Shown here: positions 7,112 to 16,201 of the stretch, in pieces
How the letters are laid out: each line of letters starts with the position of its first letter
How positions within the stretch are numbered: position 1 is the stretch's first letter
Origin: an uncultured Eggerthella sp.
GTDB taxonomy: Bacteria > Actinomycetota > Coriobacteriia > Coriobacteriales > Eggerthellaceae
DNA length: 64,000 nucleotides
Assembly (NCBI GenBank): GCA_900546175.1
Contig: URBX01000001.1
Location: 1 to 64,000, forward strand
Direction of reading: 5' to 3'
The notes under the pieces: model-generated
Told to the model about the DNA's origin: nothing
What the model saw: only the letters and a program-made list of their open reading frames with translations
The model's database searches: none
Translations under genes and position numbers: made by a program

Positions 7112-8473
7112 TTATACACGTCCACCAGGGCAAAGACTTTTTGGAAGAGGAAGCACTGCACCAATAACACATGCAATTCCCATCCATAAAATACTCTCAA
7201 CAGGGAAGCAAAGTAACAAAAGCGCAAGCGCAATAAATGGTTTGCGTTGAAGAGCGCTTAAGAGTGTTGCGGTAGTGATTGCAACGGCGAACATTGCTTC
7301 CATGTTAAGCAACAAAGCTAGTCCATAGCCGCAGGCAATGCCAGCAAAAATGCAAGGAAAGAAATGGCCACCATTCCAACCAAAGTGTAAGCAAAACGGC
7401 GTTGCTAAGCATTTACAAAGACCTGTTGCTAAAAGAATCCAGGCACCCATTTGCTGCCAATTCTCAATCAATTCGAATGCTTGTGCTTCGCCAGGGAAGA
7501 GCACATAAGGAAGAGGAATAGCTAGACAACCAATAATTACACCTGCAATAAGTGGCTTTATTATTGAATGGCCTGAAAGACGTTTGCTGCAGAGTCCAAA
7601 GTATTTGTTGCCTGCGTGATAAAGTAGCGCGCCAACATAGCCAGTGAGCATACAAGGAAAAAACCACCAAAGATTGTTTGCACCAGGGGTAATACCATCA
7701 AACTTAGGCAGGCCTGATTCGTTTCCAAAAAGTAAGGTAAAAACAAAGATTCCAAGTACTGCACCAAACGCCGATGCGCTATAGAGCACAAGTTTTACCT
7801 TTTTTCTAAGGGCATAGTTTTCGGGATTTTTTTGAGGAGGATTGGTGCTCATTCCTTCTAAATAGGTGGCTACTATGCCAACAAAAGGCGTAGCAAAGAT
7901 TGCCGAAAGAGAAGCAGAAAGCGTTACCTCGGTCAGTTCTTTGAGTCGTAGACCAGCGCTTTTTAGCATATTTCCAATTTTGGTACAAGCAGCGGCAATT
8001 ATTCCGGTAAGGCCCGCTTCGGGGCCAACGGAACCACCGAAGATTAAAGGTAGGAGAAATCCAACAACGCTTGAAAAGGGATTTTTAAGCTTGTATTCGC
8101 CTGTTGTTTTTACTGTGGCCATGACTTTTTCAAGGCTTTCAGGTTCTCCGCCAAATTTAGTTGTCCAGAGCCCAATAAGCAAACCGCCCGTTGTGCAGAA
8201 AAGAATAGGAATCCACCAGGAACTTATGCCTGCCTGTAAAAGTGTAGAACTTAACGCTTCGTAACCTTCAGTCCAGAGAAGTTCAGTAAGAAATGTTGAG
8301 AGCCAGAAAACGCCCCACACCGCAAAGCCAATAAAACAGCCAATACAGAGTGAAAAAAGCACCATACTCAGACTGGCGTTAGTTTTTTCCTGTGCAGAGG
8401 TAAAAGGAAGCCCAGTATCACCTACAAAAGGTTTTGCTTCCTTGGAGTGATTGTCTTTTCTTTGCCTGTTCAT
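7112..8473 (-). CDS. ClC-family anion channel/transporter
   Basis: A 453-aa polytopic membrane protein with the three ClC signature regions in order: GGEPESLEK (the GSGIP-like motif), GGSVGPEAGLTG (the GREGP-like motif) and GGHFFPCIFAG (the GxFxP motif). ClC proteins conduct Cl-, or F- in one clade, as channels or H+ antiporters. The gating glutamate of canonical transporters (the E of GREGP) is replaced by Val here, with a Glu three residues on, as in the YfeO-like branch. Loss of the gate suggests channel-like conductance. It is the first gene of the group with xpaC and telA. Confidence 0.88.
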   Translation of the reverse strand: MNRQRKDNHSKEAKPFVGDTGLPFTSAQEKTNASLSMVLFSLCIGCFIGFAVWGVFWLSTFLTELLWTEGYEALSSTLLQAGISSWWIPILFCTTGGLLIGLWTTKFGGEPESLEKVMATVKTTGEYKLKNPFSSVVGFLLPLIFGGSVGPEAGLTGIIAAACTKIGNMLKSAGLRLKELTEVTLSASLSAIFATPFVGIVATYLEGMSTNPPQKNPENYALRKKVKLVLYSASAFGAVLGIFVFTLLFGNESGLPKFDGITPGANNLWWFFPCMLTGYVGALLYHAGNKYFGLCSKRLSGHSIIKPLIAGVIIGCLAIPLPYVLFPGEAQAFELIENWQQMGAWILLATGLCKCLATPFCLHFGWNGGHFFPCIFAGIACGYGLALLLNMEAMFAVAITTATLLSALQRKPFIALALLLLCFPVESILWMGIACVIGAVLPLPKSLCPGGRV

Positions 8474-8499
8474 AAGGGTGATTATAGCTGAGAAGAAAC

Positions 8500-8583
8500 C
8501 GTTGCGGTATACGCTTCAGGCAGAGATGATTGCTGAACTAAAAGATGTTGCTCGTGCATTGGGTGCAAAAGAGTGTTTACTTG
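8500..8583 (+). pseudogene. Possible remnant of a nucleotidyltransferase-domain gene
   Basis: In the gap between the ClC and LuxR genes one plus-strand frame reads LQAEMIAELKDVARALG followed by AKECLL. This resembles the start of MNT-type nucleotidyltransferases just before their GSxARG motif, but the motif itself is absent and the sequence runs into the convergent luxR end. The similarity is short and from memory only. It may be chance. Confidence 0.2.
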
Positions 8584-8591
8584 AATTATTC

Positions 8592-10067
8592 TCATTTCTC
8601 GTCACATCGTTTATTGATATAGTCAAGCAAATCATTACGCTTGCGAATGCAAGTCTTATCGTAAATATGACGAAGATGTACGCTAACGGTATGAGGGGAT
8701 ATGAAAAGTTTTTCGCTTATTGCTTTTACTGTCATATTCCGAGCTAGTAGCTTCAGAACTTCAGATTCTCGTTCAGTCAATCCAAATTCGTTGGTGATTT
8801 GATCACAGATAACATCAACTTCTGAAGGAGAAGAGGGCGCACTTGTTAATGAAATGAGTACGGGTTCTCGTTTTACGAGTGGCACAATCATTAAAACAGT
8901 TATGCAGGCGAATATCAAAAGGGTAATAGTGCCGAATGATGAGACCAATTCATTTGCTTCATAAAATACCGATAAGCCGTTTCCTAATACAATGCCAAGT
9001 CTGATTGATGCAATAGCAATCGTAAAAGCGAAAGCAGGGGTAAAATAACCGCGCAGCGTTAATGTTGAAAAATACATAATTAATGAAACTTCAAGTAATG
9101 ATGAAACGCTGAGAGCAATGATGAATCCTGGAAGATAGAAATGTGAATCTGCAAAGCAAAGCATCGATCCAATTACTAAAAATACCATCAAGTAAGGAAA
9201 CAACTTAAAGGAACTCAAAAATTTTTTAAATGCAAGAAATGATAGCGATACGGCAATCATTATGAGTCCGCCCGACATTGTTCCATAGGTGAAGTAGTCG
9301 TCTCCCCAAGCAAGCGTTTCCCACGGAATAATTGATGCTAAATAATAGGACGATGCACTTGTTATGAAGGACATTATGCCAATAGCGATGATATTGGAGA
9401 GAATCTTATCCGTGGAGGATTTTGGTAATAATTGAGGTAATTCATTAGAGGTTGATCTGTTTTGTTTAACAAGTAAGAAGCCGGAAATTAGAACTAATCC
9501 TGTATTGAATAGTGGCACAATTGGAGCAGGTAAGAGTATGCCAATTACTAAGCTCGTTAAAAGAAAGCACCCAAATAATGTTCCAAAAGTACCTAAGGAA
9601 AACTTGGCTTTGTTACGTACTAAACATTCGCCCCAAAGAATCCACATAAAACCTTCTAAGATGCCAAGAATTAGAGCACAAAGAATTGTTGCTGCTGCGC
9701 CATTTGAAATAGAGGTGGAATACTCTAATAGTAAAGTTGTTAAAGCCAGCATGAGGGGAATGGCAAAAAACAGAATTCGATAATTTGATAATCTACGATT
9801 TCGTCCAAGAATAAAAGCAATTGCAATCATGGCAAGAGCGGTAGATGCAAGATTGACAAGCCAAGCGTAGGTAACCAAATTATCTAGGAGATTGACACCC
9901 ATGAAAGAGTTCGGCAAGAACCATAAAGAGTAATGGAAGGCAAGGAAAAGAGAGAACCCTGTATATTTAAGTGATGCCTGAATCTGAGAAGGCGTAGATG
10001 CTTCGTGCTCTTCTTTTTTGATAGTCAAGTTAATGGTTTTGTGTTGAGATACGTCGTTGTCTCTCAC
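8592..10067 (-). CDS. LuxR-family regulator with 12-helix membrane sensor domain
   Basis: A 491-aa protein. Residues about 35-405 are a polytopic membrane region with about 12 predicted helices, MFS-like in overall shape. A C-terminal LuxR/GerE helix-turn-helix follows at about 425-485 (FGLTERESEVLKLLARN, ISEKLFISPHTVSVHLRHIY). This architecture is frequent in Coriobacteriia, where such regulators sit beside anaerobic catabolic or reductase operons and probably sense small molecules in the membrane. It lies downstream of the Cai-like operon, separated by a strong hairpin, so it has its own promoter. GTG at 10067 follows AAGGGGGA. Control of the neighbouring operon is inferred. Confidence 0.85.
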   Translation of the reverse strand: MRDNDVSQHKTINLTIKKEEHEASTPSQIQASLKYTGFSLFLAFHYSLWFLPNSFMGVNLLDNLVTYAWLVNLASTALAMIAIAFILGRNRRLSNYRILFFAIPLMLALTTLLLEYSTSISNGAAATILCALILGILEGFMWILWGECLVRNKAKFSLGTFGTLFGCFLLTSLVIGILLPAPIVPLFNTGLVLISGFLLVKQNRSTSNELPQLLPKSSTDKILSNIIAIGIMSFITSASSYYLASIIPWETLAWGDDYFTYGTMSGGLIMIAVSLSFLAFKKFLSSFKLFPYLMVFLVIGSMLCFADSHFYLPGFIIALSVSSLLEVSLIMYFSTLTLRGYFTPAFAFTIAIASIRLGIVLGNGLSVFYEANELVSSFGTITLLIFACITVLMIVPLVKREPVLISLTSAPSSPSEVDVICDQITNEFGLTERESEVLKLLARNMTVKAISEKLFISPHTVSVHLRHIYDKTCIRKRNDLLDYINKRCDEK

Positions 10068-10463
10068 GATATTCCCCCTTGAATAATCATTATTGAACCA
10101 TTAGCTATATCAGTGATGTTTTTCAATACAGCATATAAGGTTTATATGCGTTTGTTTGTCCCGTTTCATTATATTGCTTCGATGTTACTCTGGCTAGAAT
10201 GCCTTCGTTTCTGTCTATCAGTTTGACATTTTCTTTCTTGTTGAATTGCAATTACATTCCTGGTGTAGTTTCGAAACAGGGATGAGGCTCTTATAATGTT
10301 TTTTAGGGTAACAGTTTATCCTGTTAGGGATGTAATTATGTTACTTTTTTAAGAGAAAAGGTGCCTTAAAAAAGGCACCTTTTCTCTGTCATAGAGAGGG
10401 TCTAACAGATACTAATTCCGGGTTCTTCATATGAAGGAAAAATAAATGAAGAATTAAAAACTT
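10068..10463. other. Intergenic region between luxR-type gene and enoyl-CoA hydratase gene
   Basis: A 396-bp noncoding stretch. It holds the luxR promoter region on the minus strand, with the ribosome-binding site AAGGGGGA just before its GTG, and the operon-end hairpin at 10352-10387. I see no small ORF or RNA gene. Confidence 0.6.
10352..10387 (-). terminator. Hairpin ending the CoA-pathway operon
   Basis: A perfect 14-bp stem: AGAGAAAAGGTGCC (10352-10365) pairs with GGCACCTTTTCTCT (10374-10387) around an 8-nt A/T loop. It lies about 75 bp beyond the stop of the last operon gene. The 3' side on the minus strand has TTTT inside the stem rather than a clean trailing U tract, so it could also be an RNA 3'-end protector. 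Confidence 0.7.
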
Positions 10464-11249
10464 TTATCGGCCAATCCAATGAGGTTCACGTTTTTCAGTA
10501 AACGCGAGAGGTCCTTCAATACCGTCTTCGGTTTTTTCCAAGAAGCGATATGCTGCATCGCAATAACGCATTGCATCCTCTTCGCTCATTTGATCAGATG
10601 CGTGTACTAAATACTTAGTCCATTTAAGAGCTAAAGGTGCATTTTTGAGAATAGTGCCGGCAAGTTCAATTGCTTTATCCATTACTTCATCAGCAGGAAC
10701 AATATAGTTAATCATTCCGAGTTCTTTTGCTTCCTGAGCTGTGATACGTTTTCCTGTTAAAAGCAATTCCATGCAGTCTTTACGGTTGATGTCGCGAGCA
10801 AGACGTACAATACCACCAGTTGAAGCAATAATACCTAATCCAACTTCGGTAAATCCAAACTTAGCTTTTTCATTTGCAACAACAAGATCGCAAGAAATAG
10901 CAATTTCCATACCGCCACCAGCTGCGCTACCGTTAACTGCGGCAATAATTGGCTTTGAAGAAACACGAGCAGTAACACCGCCAAAGCCGTGTTCGGTTAC
11001 GGTCTGGCATTCACCATTGCTTGAAAGTTCAGAGAGGTCTTCGCCAGCACAGAATACTTTACCGGTACCAGTGATAATAATTACCCTAACAGCTGGATCG
11101 GTCTCAGCATTATTCAGGATATTCTCCATTGCTTTGGATGTTTCACCGTTTAATGCATTAGCAACGTCTGGTCTGTTGATGCGAATAATTAAAAGACCAT
11201 CGTCTCGCAAATCTGAAACAACTGTTTCTGTTCCATAGTAGTCAGCCAT
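10464..11249 (-). CDS. Enoyl-CoA hydratase/isomerase (CaiD/crotonase family)
   Basis: A 261-aa crotonase-fold protein. The oxyanion-hole segments are KVFCAGEDL and NGSAAGGGMEIA. Both acid/base glutamates are present, in GGGME and in FTEVGLG, as in hydratases including CaiD. It would add water to, or remove it from, an enoyl-CoA, for example crotonobetainyl-CoA if the pathway is Cai-like. AGGAGG precedes the ATG. It is the last operon gene, separated from the MFS gene by about 200 bp that carries its own operator-like repeat (11288-11308), so it may also have a separate promoter. The specific substrate is unknown. Confidence 0.88.
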   Translation of the reverse strand: MADYYGTETVVSDLRDDGLLIIRINRPDVANALNGETSKAMENILNNAETDPAVRVIIITGTGKVFCAGEDLSELSSNGECQTVTEHGFGGVTARVSSKPIIAAVNGSAAGGGMEIAISCDLVVANEKAKFGFTEVGLGIIASTGGIVRLARDINRKDCMELLLTGKRITAQEAKELGMINYIVPADEVMDKAIELAGTILKNAPLALKWTKYLVHASDQMSEEDAMRYCDAAYRFLEKTEDGIEGPLAFTEKREPHWIGR

Positions 11250-11287
11250 TGTGGTTCCTCCTTGCTAGTTGTTTGTTTTCTATTTGC

Positions 11288-11308
11288 ACACGTAAACGTG
11301 TTCAAATT
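11288..11308 (-). promoter_or_regulatory. Operator-like motif upstream of the enoyl-CoA hydratase gene
   Basis: The inverted repeat ACACGT-AA-ACGTGT (11288-11301) overlaps a 14-mer, AACGTGTTCAAATT (11295-11308). The 14-mer matches AACGCGTTCAAATT at 20161-20174, upstream of the first operon gene, at 13 of 14 positions. It lies 40-60 bp before the start codon. It is a candidate binding site for the neighbouring LuxR regulator. Confidence 0.4.
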
Positions 11309-11446
11309 TTGTTTGATAGTATTGAGTTTTCTTTGGCCAATCATCATGATTTGGGGTGTATTAGCTATCTACTGCTAAATCAATTAGTACAAATAATGCT
11401 GTTTGGCCGTATATGAAGTGGCAGTATTGAATCGAGAAGATCTTGT

Positions 11447-12868
11447 TTATTCAATACCGCTCGATTCTTGTAGAGATTTCCCTCGTGTCTCTGGTGCCAT
11501 GAAGATCGAAAGCACTAATCCTAGAATTACAAGCCCTGCAGCCATTAGCATTACGGGCCCTACGCCGAAGTCCTCAAGAAAGATTGGTGTTCCATAGGTT
11601 GCAATGATGGTTCCGATACGTGAAATTGAAATCGAGATACCTACCGCAGATGCACGAACATGAGTAGGGAAAAGCTCGTTAGGGTAGAGCCATTGCAATA
11701 TGCCCGGTCCTCCACTAAAGAATGCGTAGAGGCCAAATGCAATGATTACGACCCAGATAGGTGCATCGGGAACAACTCCCAAGATGGTCAATCCAACTGC
11801 CATAAAGAAAAGGGAGCCAATTAATAGCGGGCGCCTACCTAATGAATTAAGCCAGAACATAGCTGGTATAGTTCCAATTAGGAAAAAGAGACTTACTGCG
11901 CTCTCTCCCAGGATAGCCATGCGTCCTTCAGAGAGGCCAAAGGCCGACATAATATCAGGACCAAACGTATAGATTGCATACATAGGTACTACCTGACATA
12001 GCGTTAATATCCCGAGGAAGATAATGCGCTTGAAGTAACCTCCTTTGAACAGGATTTTAAGCGAGGTTTTTGCAGGTTGTTCGTCATTAAGTTCAACATC
12101 TTCGCCAAATGCACGCTGGATAACCGCGCGGGCTTCTGAGAATCTACCTTTGCTTTGAAGCCACAGCGGAGATTCAGGAATATCATGGCGGCCAATGAGA
12201 AAGATGATGCAAGGAATTACTGCACTGCCAAGCATCCATTTCCAACCATCTTCAAATCCAATAAGTGCGAATCCGACAAATGCTGCAGCAGTTGCACCGA
12301 GGTACCACGCTGCAGAGGTTATTCCCATCGATATGGAGCGATGGGCTTTTGGAGTGAATTCGGCAATGAGCGAAGTAGCAATAGGATAATCTGCTCCAAC
12401 GAAGAGACCGATTACGAAGCGTGCCAAGACCAGCTGGAGTGGATCGGTAACAAACATTGAGAGCACGGAAAACGCGCCAATAGCCACAATGTCGATGATA
12501 AACATGATGCGGCGTCCCGCCAGGTCTGTTATCCAACCCCCCAAAATTGTGCCGAAAAAGATTCCAAGGAATACTGAAGCTCCAACAGCAGCACTCCAAA
12601 AGGTATCGAGTTCAAACAGGGGAGTAATCTGTGCAAGCGCTACGCCAATGATAGCGAGCACATAGCCGTCCAAGAAAGCTCCACCGCTTGAGAAGAAAGT
12701 AATCTTACGTAAAAAAGGATTCATGGAAACATCATCGATGGTTTTCGTAGTTTTTGTTCTTTCTTCACCTGATGTTTCATTGATTTTTTGCTCAGTCTTT
12801 TCTGAAGGAGCAGAGCAAGTGGTAGTGGGGCTAATTACCTGAGTAATCTTTTTGATTGGATTCTTCAT
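11447..12868 (-). CDS. MFS transporter, sugar-porter-like (metabolite:H+ symporter)
   Basis: An MFS permease of about 473 aa with 12 helices. Family signatures are visible: GGWITDLAGRR in loop 2-3, ESPLWLQSKGR after helix 6, LNSLGRRPLL in loop 8-9 and PETRGKSLQE at the C-terminus. These place it in the sugar-porter/metabolite symporter branch, which also transports aromatic acids and other organic anions. A cytoplasmic N-terminal extension of about 45 residues is rich in Thr/Lys. The ATG at 12868 has GGTGAG upstream; a GTG at 12877, directly after the ligase stop, is the alternative start. It probably imports the pathway substrate or exports its product. Confidence 0.85.
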   Translation of the reverse strand: MKNPIKKITQVISPTTTCSAPSEKTEQKINETSGEERTKTTKTIDDVSMNPFLRKITFFSSGGAFLDGYVLAIIGVALAQITPLFELDTFWSAAVGASVFLGIFFGTILGGWITDLAGRRIMFIIDIVAIGAFSVLSMFVTDPLQLVLARFVIGLFVGADYPIATSLIAEFTPKAHRSISMGITSAAWYLGATAAAFVGFALIGFEDGWKWMLGSAVIPCIIFLIGRHDIPESPLWLQSKGRFSEARAVIQRAFGEDVELNDEQPAKTSLKILFKGGYFKRIIFLGILTLCQVVPMYAIYTFGPDIMSAFGLSEGRMAILGESAVSLFFLIGTIPAMFWLNSLGRRPLLIGSLFFMAVGLTILGVVPDAPIWVVIIAFGLYAFFSGGPGILQWLYPNELFPTHVRASAVGISISISRIGTIIATYGTPIFLEDFGVGPVMLMAAGLVILGLVLSIFMAPETRGKSLQESSGIE

Positions 12869-12877
12869 ATTGCTCAC

Positions 12878-14518
12878 CTATTTTTCTTTGGATTCTTCTG
12901 CAATACTTAAAACCGTTTTCTTTATCTTCATGCTGCAGGTTCGAGGAAAATCATCAACGATCTCGTAGAATGAAGGGACTTTGAATGATGCCATGTGCTT
13001 TTTGCAGTAGTCTTCAATTTCTTCAAGCGTCATGCTCTGATCCGGGGCGAAACGAACAAATGCTTTGATGGCTTGATCACGAATTGGGTCAGGAACGCCA
13101 ATTACTGCAGCTTCTGCAATAGCAGGATGTTCTTCAAGAATTTCTTCGAGCTCGGTGGTGGAGATGTTTTCTCCTGATCGTTTAACCATATTGACCTTTC
13201 GATCAACGAAGTAAAACCAACCGTTTTCGTCCTGATATCCTTGATCGCCTGTCTTGAGCCAGCCGTCTACACTGAAGGAATTTGCCGTTGCTTCAGGATT
13301 GTTGTAGTACTCAAGCATTACCGATCGTCCGCGTTCGCCTTTTATCTGAATTTCGCCAATTTCACCAGGAGCAAGTTCATTGTCATTCACGTCGCAGATG
13401 CGTGCTTCATACCCTAAGCCAGCGCGTCCAACTGAAGGCCAGTTACGGGCACCAACTGGTGGATCAGTGATAGCCCACCCAACAGATTCGGTTGATCCAT
13501 ACGTATTCATGATTGTCATATTGAATCGTTGTTCGAATTCCTCTTTTTCGGCCTCAGTAACCGAAATGAAATAGAGTACTTCGCGAACCTGATGGTTCTT
13601 TTCTTCTGGATCTACTGGCTGAAGCAACAAGGTGCGCAGCATCATGGCTACGCATTGAATAATCGTTGCCTTATAATGGCGAATCTGTTTCATAAAACGG
13701 CTTGCAGAATACTTCTCAATAATGATGAGCGAGGCACCTGCGGTAATAACTGGCATGAGTGCTGCAAGCTGGAAGTTAGAATGACAAGCAGGCATTGAGG
13801 TAAGAACTCGATCACTACCGCGCAAAGAAACTTCCCAATCACCATACAGTCCAGAGAAAACCATATTGGCATGGGTTAGTACGACACCTTTAGGACGAGA
13901 AGTAGTTCCAGAGGTGTAAATAATTTGTACGGGGTCATCAGAATTCAATTCGCAAGATTGACGTAATACCGGAATTTCTTCGCAGCGCATGCTCCAAAAG
14001 TCATAGATGCCTTGTTGACCTTCCTGGACGGTACCAAGTGGGGTATAGATTTGTGAAAAATCAAAATCACTTTTAGGAGATTCGCTTCCCGCGCGCGCAA
14101 TAAGTAGTCCTTTAGGGAAGTAGTGTCCACGTTCGAGAAGTTCTTGATAAGTCTCATAAAACAGCGGTTCAACAACAACGCAAACGGCATCCGAGTTTTC
14201 AAGGATATATTCAGCCTCATCAGTGAGGTATTGTTCATTGATAGGTACGACTACGGCTCCAATTTTGCTAAGCCCAAAAAGACACATGAGGAATTCTGGC
14301 GAACTATGCAAATGGAGTGCTACATGGTCACCCTTTTGAATGTTGAGTGATAAGAATACGTTGGCAATACGGTTAACGTCCTCGTCAAACTCGGAATAGG
14401 TGTATTCGAATACATCACCTACTCTATTGTGGAAAGTAAGAAAGTGACGTTCCCCTTTGCGATCCACAACACTTTGCCATAAATCTCGTAACGTTTCGTT
14501 TCCGATAATGTCTGTCAT
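12878..14518 (-). CDS. Acyl-CoA ligase, CaiC-like (crotonobetaine/carnitine-CoA ligase family)
   Basis: A 546-aa ANL-superfamily adenylating enzyme. It has the AMP-binding P-loop IIYTSGTTSRPKGV (about 205-218), the YGSTE motif, the GWLKTGDQGYQDENGW hinge segment and a C-terminal SMKIKKTVL containing the catalytic Lys. It activates a carboxylic acid to its CoA thioester with ATP. It resembles CaiC and bile-acid or phenylpropanoid ligases equally well by eye. AGGAGG lies just before the ATG. It is separated from the CoA-transferase gene by 382 bp holding four perfect hairpins. The substrate is unknown. Confidence 0.88.
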   Translation of the reverse strand: MTDIIGNETLRDLWQSVVDRKGERHFLTFHNRVGDVFEYTYSEFDEDVNRIANVFLSLNIQKGDHVALHLHSSPEFLMCLFGLSKIGAVVVPINEQYLTDEAEYILENSDAVCVVVEPLFYETYQELLERGHYFPKGLLIARAGSESPKSDFDFSQIYTPLGTVQEGQQGIYDFWSMRCEEIPVLRQSCELNSDDPVQIIYTSGTTSRPKGVVLTHANMVFSGLYGDWEVSLRGSDRVLTSMPACHSNFQLAALMPVITAGASLIIIEKYSASRFMKQIRHYKATIIQCVAMMLRTLLLQPVDPEEKNHQVREVLYFISVTEAEKEEFEQRFNMTIMNTYGSTESVGWAITDPPVGARNWPSVGRAGLGYEARICDVNDNELAPGEIGEIQIKGERGRSVMLEYYNNPEATANSFSVDGWLKTGDQGYQDENGWFYFVDRKVNMVKRSGENISTTELEEILEEHPAIAEAAVIGVPDPIRDQAIKAFVRFAPDQSMTLEEIEDYCKKHMASFKVPSFYEIVDDFPRTCSMKIKKTVLSIAEESKEK

Positions 14519-14900
14519 TAAACTTCCTCCTTTCTAAAAGCTCTTACCCATCCCGATACATGAACGTTGCTCTCATATCTGGGCTTGGAATATTGCTTCT
14601 TTATCGAGAACCTCCTCATGGGGGGTAAAACAAGAGAGCATCCAAACAATGTGCATTTATAGAGCTGCTCTTTGGGTTCTTGATAGAGAAACAAACCTAC
14701 TTACTACTTTCCTTATGGGCACTCTCTCCTAAGTAGGTGGTAGGAGAGAGTGCTGATATTGTTTCAACATTTCTGTTGAGATAGTGAGAAATGTTGAGAT
14801 AGCAGAAAGTCGTATTCTGGAAGAACTCCAGGAAAAAGATAGGCATACAGATTAGAGGCTGAAGGAGAGGCTGTATGCCTATCATTGATAGGGGGGCCTA
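14519..14900. other. Intergenic hairpin cluster inside the CoA-pathway operon
   Basis: There is no ORF here. Four perfect inverted repeats follow each other within 165 bp: 14719-14731 with 14741-14753 (13 bp); 14765-14774 with 14787-14796 (10 bp); 14817-14821 with 14827-14831 (5 bp); 14838-14850 with 14871-14883 (13 bp, 20-nt loop). None has a clear U tract on the minus strand. They lie between the CoA-transferase and ligase genes. They probably process, stabilise or attenuate the mRNA to set unequal expression. Confidence 0.6.
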
Positions 14901-16115
14901 CTATTCGCTTGCTTTAACTACATCGGCAGCAATCAACTCATCAATTTGTTCTTTGGTGTAACCGAGCTTACAAAGAACATCAATGGTGTCGCCACCTTGA
15001 GAAGGCATTGGACGCCAAACACGACCAGGAGTCTGCTCAAAGCGAGGCATAGGAGACAAGCCCTTGAATGTTTCACCGTCTTTGGTTTCCCACTCAATAA
15101 AATTGCCACGTAATTTCATATGCTCATCAGCAACCATATCTTCAAATTCATAAACGCTTTGTGCGGCAATACCTTGCTCAGCAAGAATATCCTCAAGATC
15201 AAGTTTCGTACGTTCAGAGAGCCATTGCTCAAGTCGTTTCTCGAATTCGGGAGCAATAGACATAGACAACCAAAGAGATGCGGTATCTTCCGGTACTTCT
15301 GGTGTTCCCCAAACGTCACCCATGCCTAATGTCTCAAGCATCCATTTGTTCTGGCGAATTCCAAAGAGATTTAATGCAATGAAGCCATCCGCGCATTGAT
15401 ATACACCAATACCGCAGAGGTTTTGATTGCGTGCTCCTGCACGAGGCCACTTAATTCCATCGTTGAGATAATCAACCAAGTAGTATTGGCTCATGTACAT
15501 GATGCCTTCGTACATTGCCCAGTCAATGCTTTCACCTTCTCCGGTACGCTTAACTTTGTGGAGAGCTGCTAAGGTTGCTGCAATCAAAAGATAGCTGTTA
15601 ATGTAGTCACCGGAATAAGGCATGGTAATCATAGGCTGTTCAGGTGTGCCGTTCTGGCAAGTAAAGCCAGCATAAGGACCTACGGTGCCGTCATAAGCAG
15701 GGCGCTTTACGCGGTCTGGATCACCATAGGAGCCAAAGCCAGAACAGTGAACAATGACAAGTTTAGGGTTTGCTGCCCAGAGGTCCTCGTCTGTGATGCC
15801 CTTGCGTGCCCAAGTGCCACCTTTGGAAGATTCGAAAAAGATATCAGTGTCCTTGAGCATTTTTAAGAGTACCTCTTTGCCTTCAGGAGTGAACTGATTG
15901 AGTGCAACTGAACGGCAGTTGCGTCGTTCTGCTTGTGCTGCATTTTTTGCATCACGAACTGTGTCGCCATAGCCAGTATTTTCGAGCCAGATTACGTCCG
16001 CTCCCCAGTCAGCCATGATGTTGCAAGCACGAGGGACTGCTTCTTCCATAGCAGCAAAAACAATTTTCACATCATCCAAAACGCCAAAGCTTGGTTTTTC
16101 AGTTGGTATTGTCAT
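14901..16115 (-). CDS. Type III CoA-transferase (CaiB/BaiF family)
   Basis: A 404-aa family III CoA-transferase. The N-terminal part of the domain carries IMADWGADVIWLEN. The probable catalytic Asp lies in PYSGDYINSY, equivalent to Asp169 of E. coli CaiB. Conserved KLVIVHCSGFGSYGD and PAYDGTVGPYAGFT segments are present. It would transfer CoA from product to substrate so that ATP is spent only for priming by the ligase, as in carnitine and bile-acid pathways. AGGAGG precedes the ATG. The neighbouring dehydrogenase gene ends 86 bp upstream. Confidence 0.9.
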   Translation of the reverse strand: MTIPTEKPSFGVLDDVKIVFAAMEEAVPRACNIMADWGADVIWLENTGYGDTVRDAKNAAQAERRNCRSVALNQFTPEGKEVLLKMLKDTDIFFESSKGGTWARKGITDEDLWAANPKLVIVHCSGFGSYGDPDRVKRPAYDGTVGPYAGFTCQNGTPEQPMITMPYSGDYINSYLLIAATLAALHKVKRTGEGESIDWAMYEGIMYMSQYYLVDYLNDGIKWPRAGARNQNLCGIGVYQCADGFIALNLFGIRQNKWMLETLGMGDVWGTPEVPEDTASLWLSMSIAPEFEKRLEQWLSERTKLDLEDILAEQGIAAQSVYEFEDMVADEHMKLRGNFIEWETKDGETFKGLSPMPRFEQTPGRVWRPMPSQGGDTIDVLCKLGYTKEQIDELIAADVVKASE

Positions 16116-16201
16116 GGTTACTTCCTCCTTTTTGATTACGAGTGGCCTTTGCGAAAGACCACTCGCTGTTGGCTTCTGCCTGGTAGTCTTGCCGTATGGG
16201 C

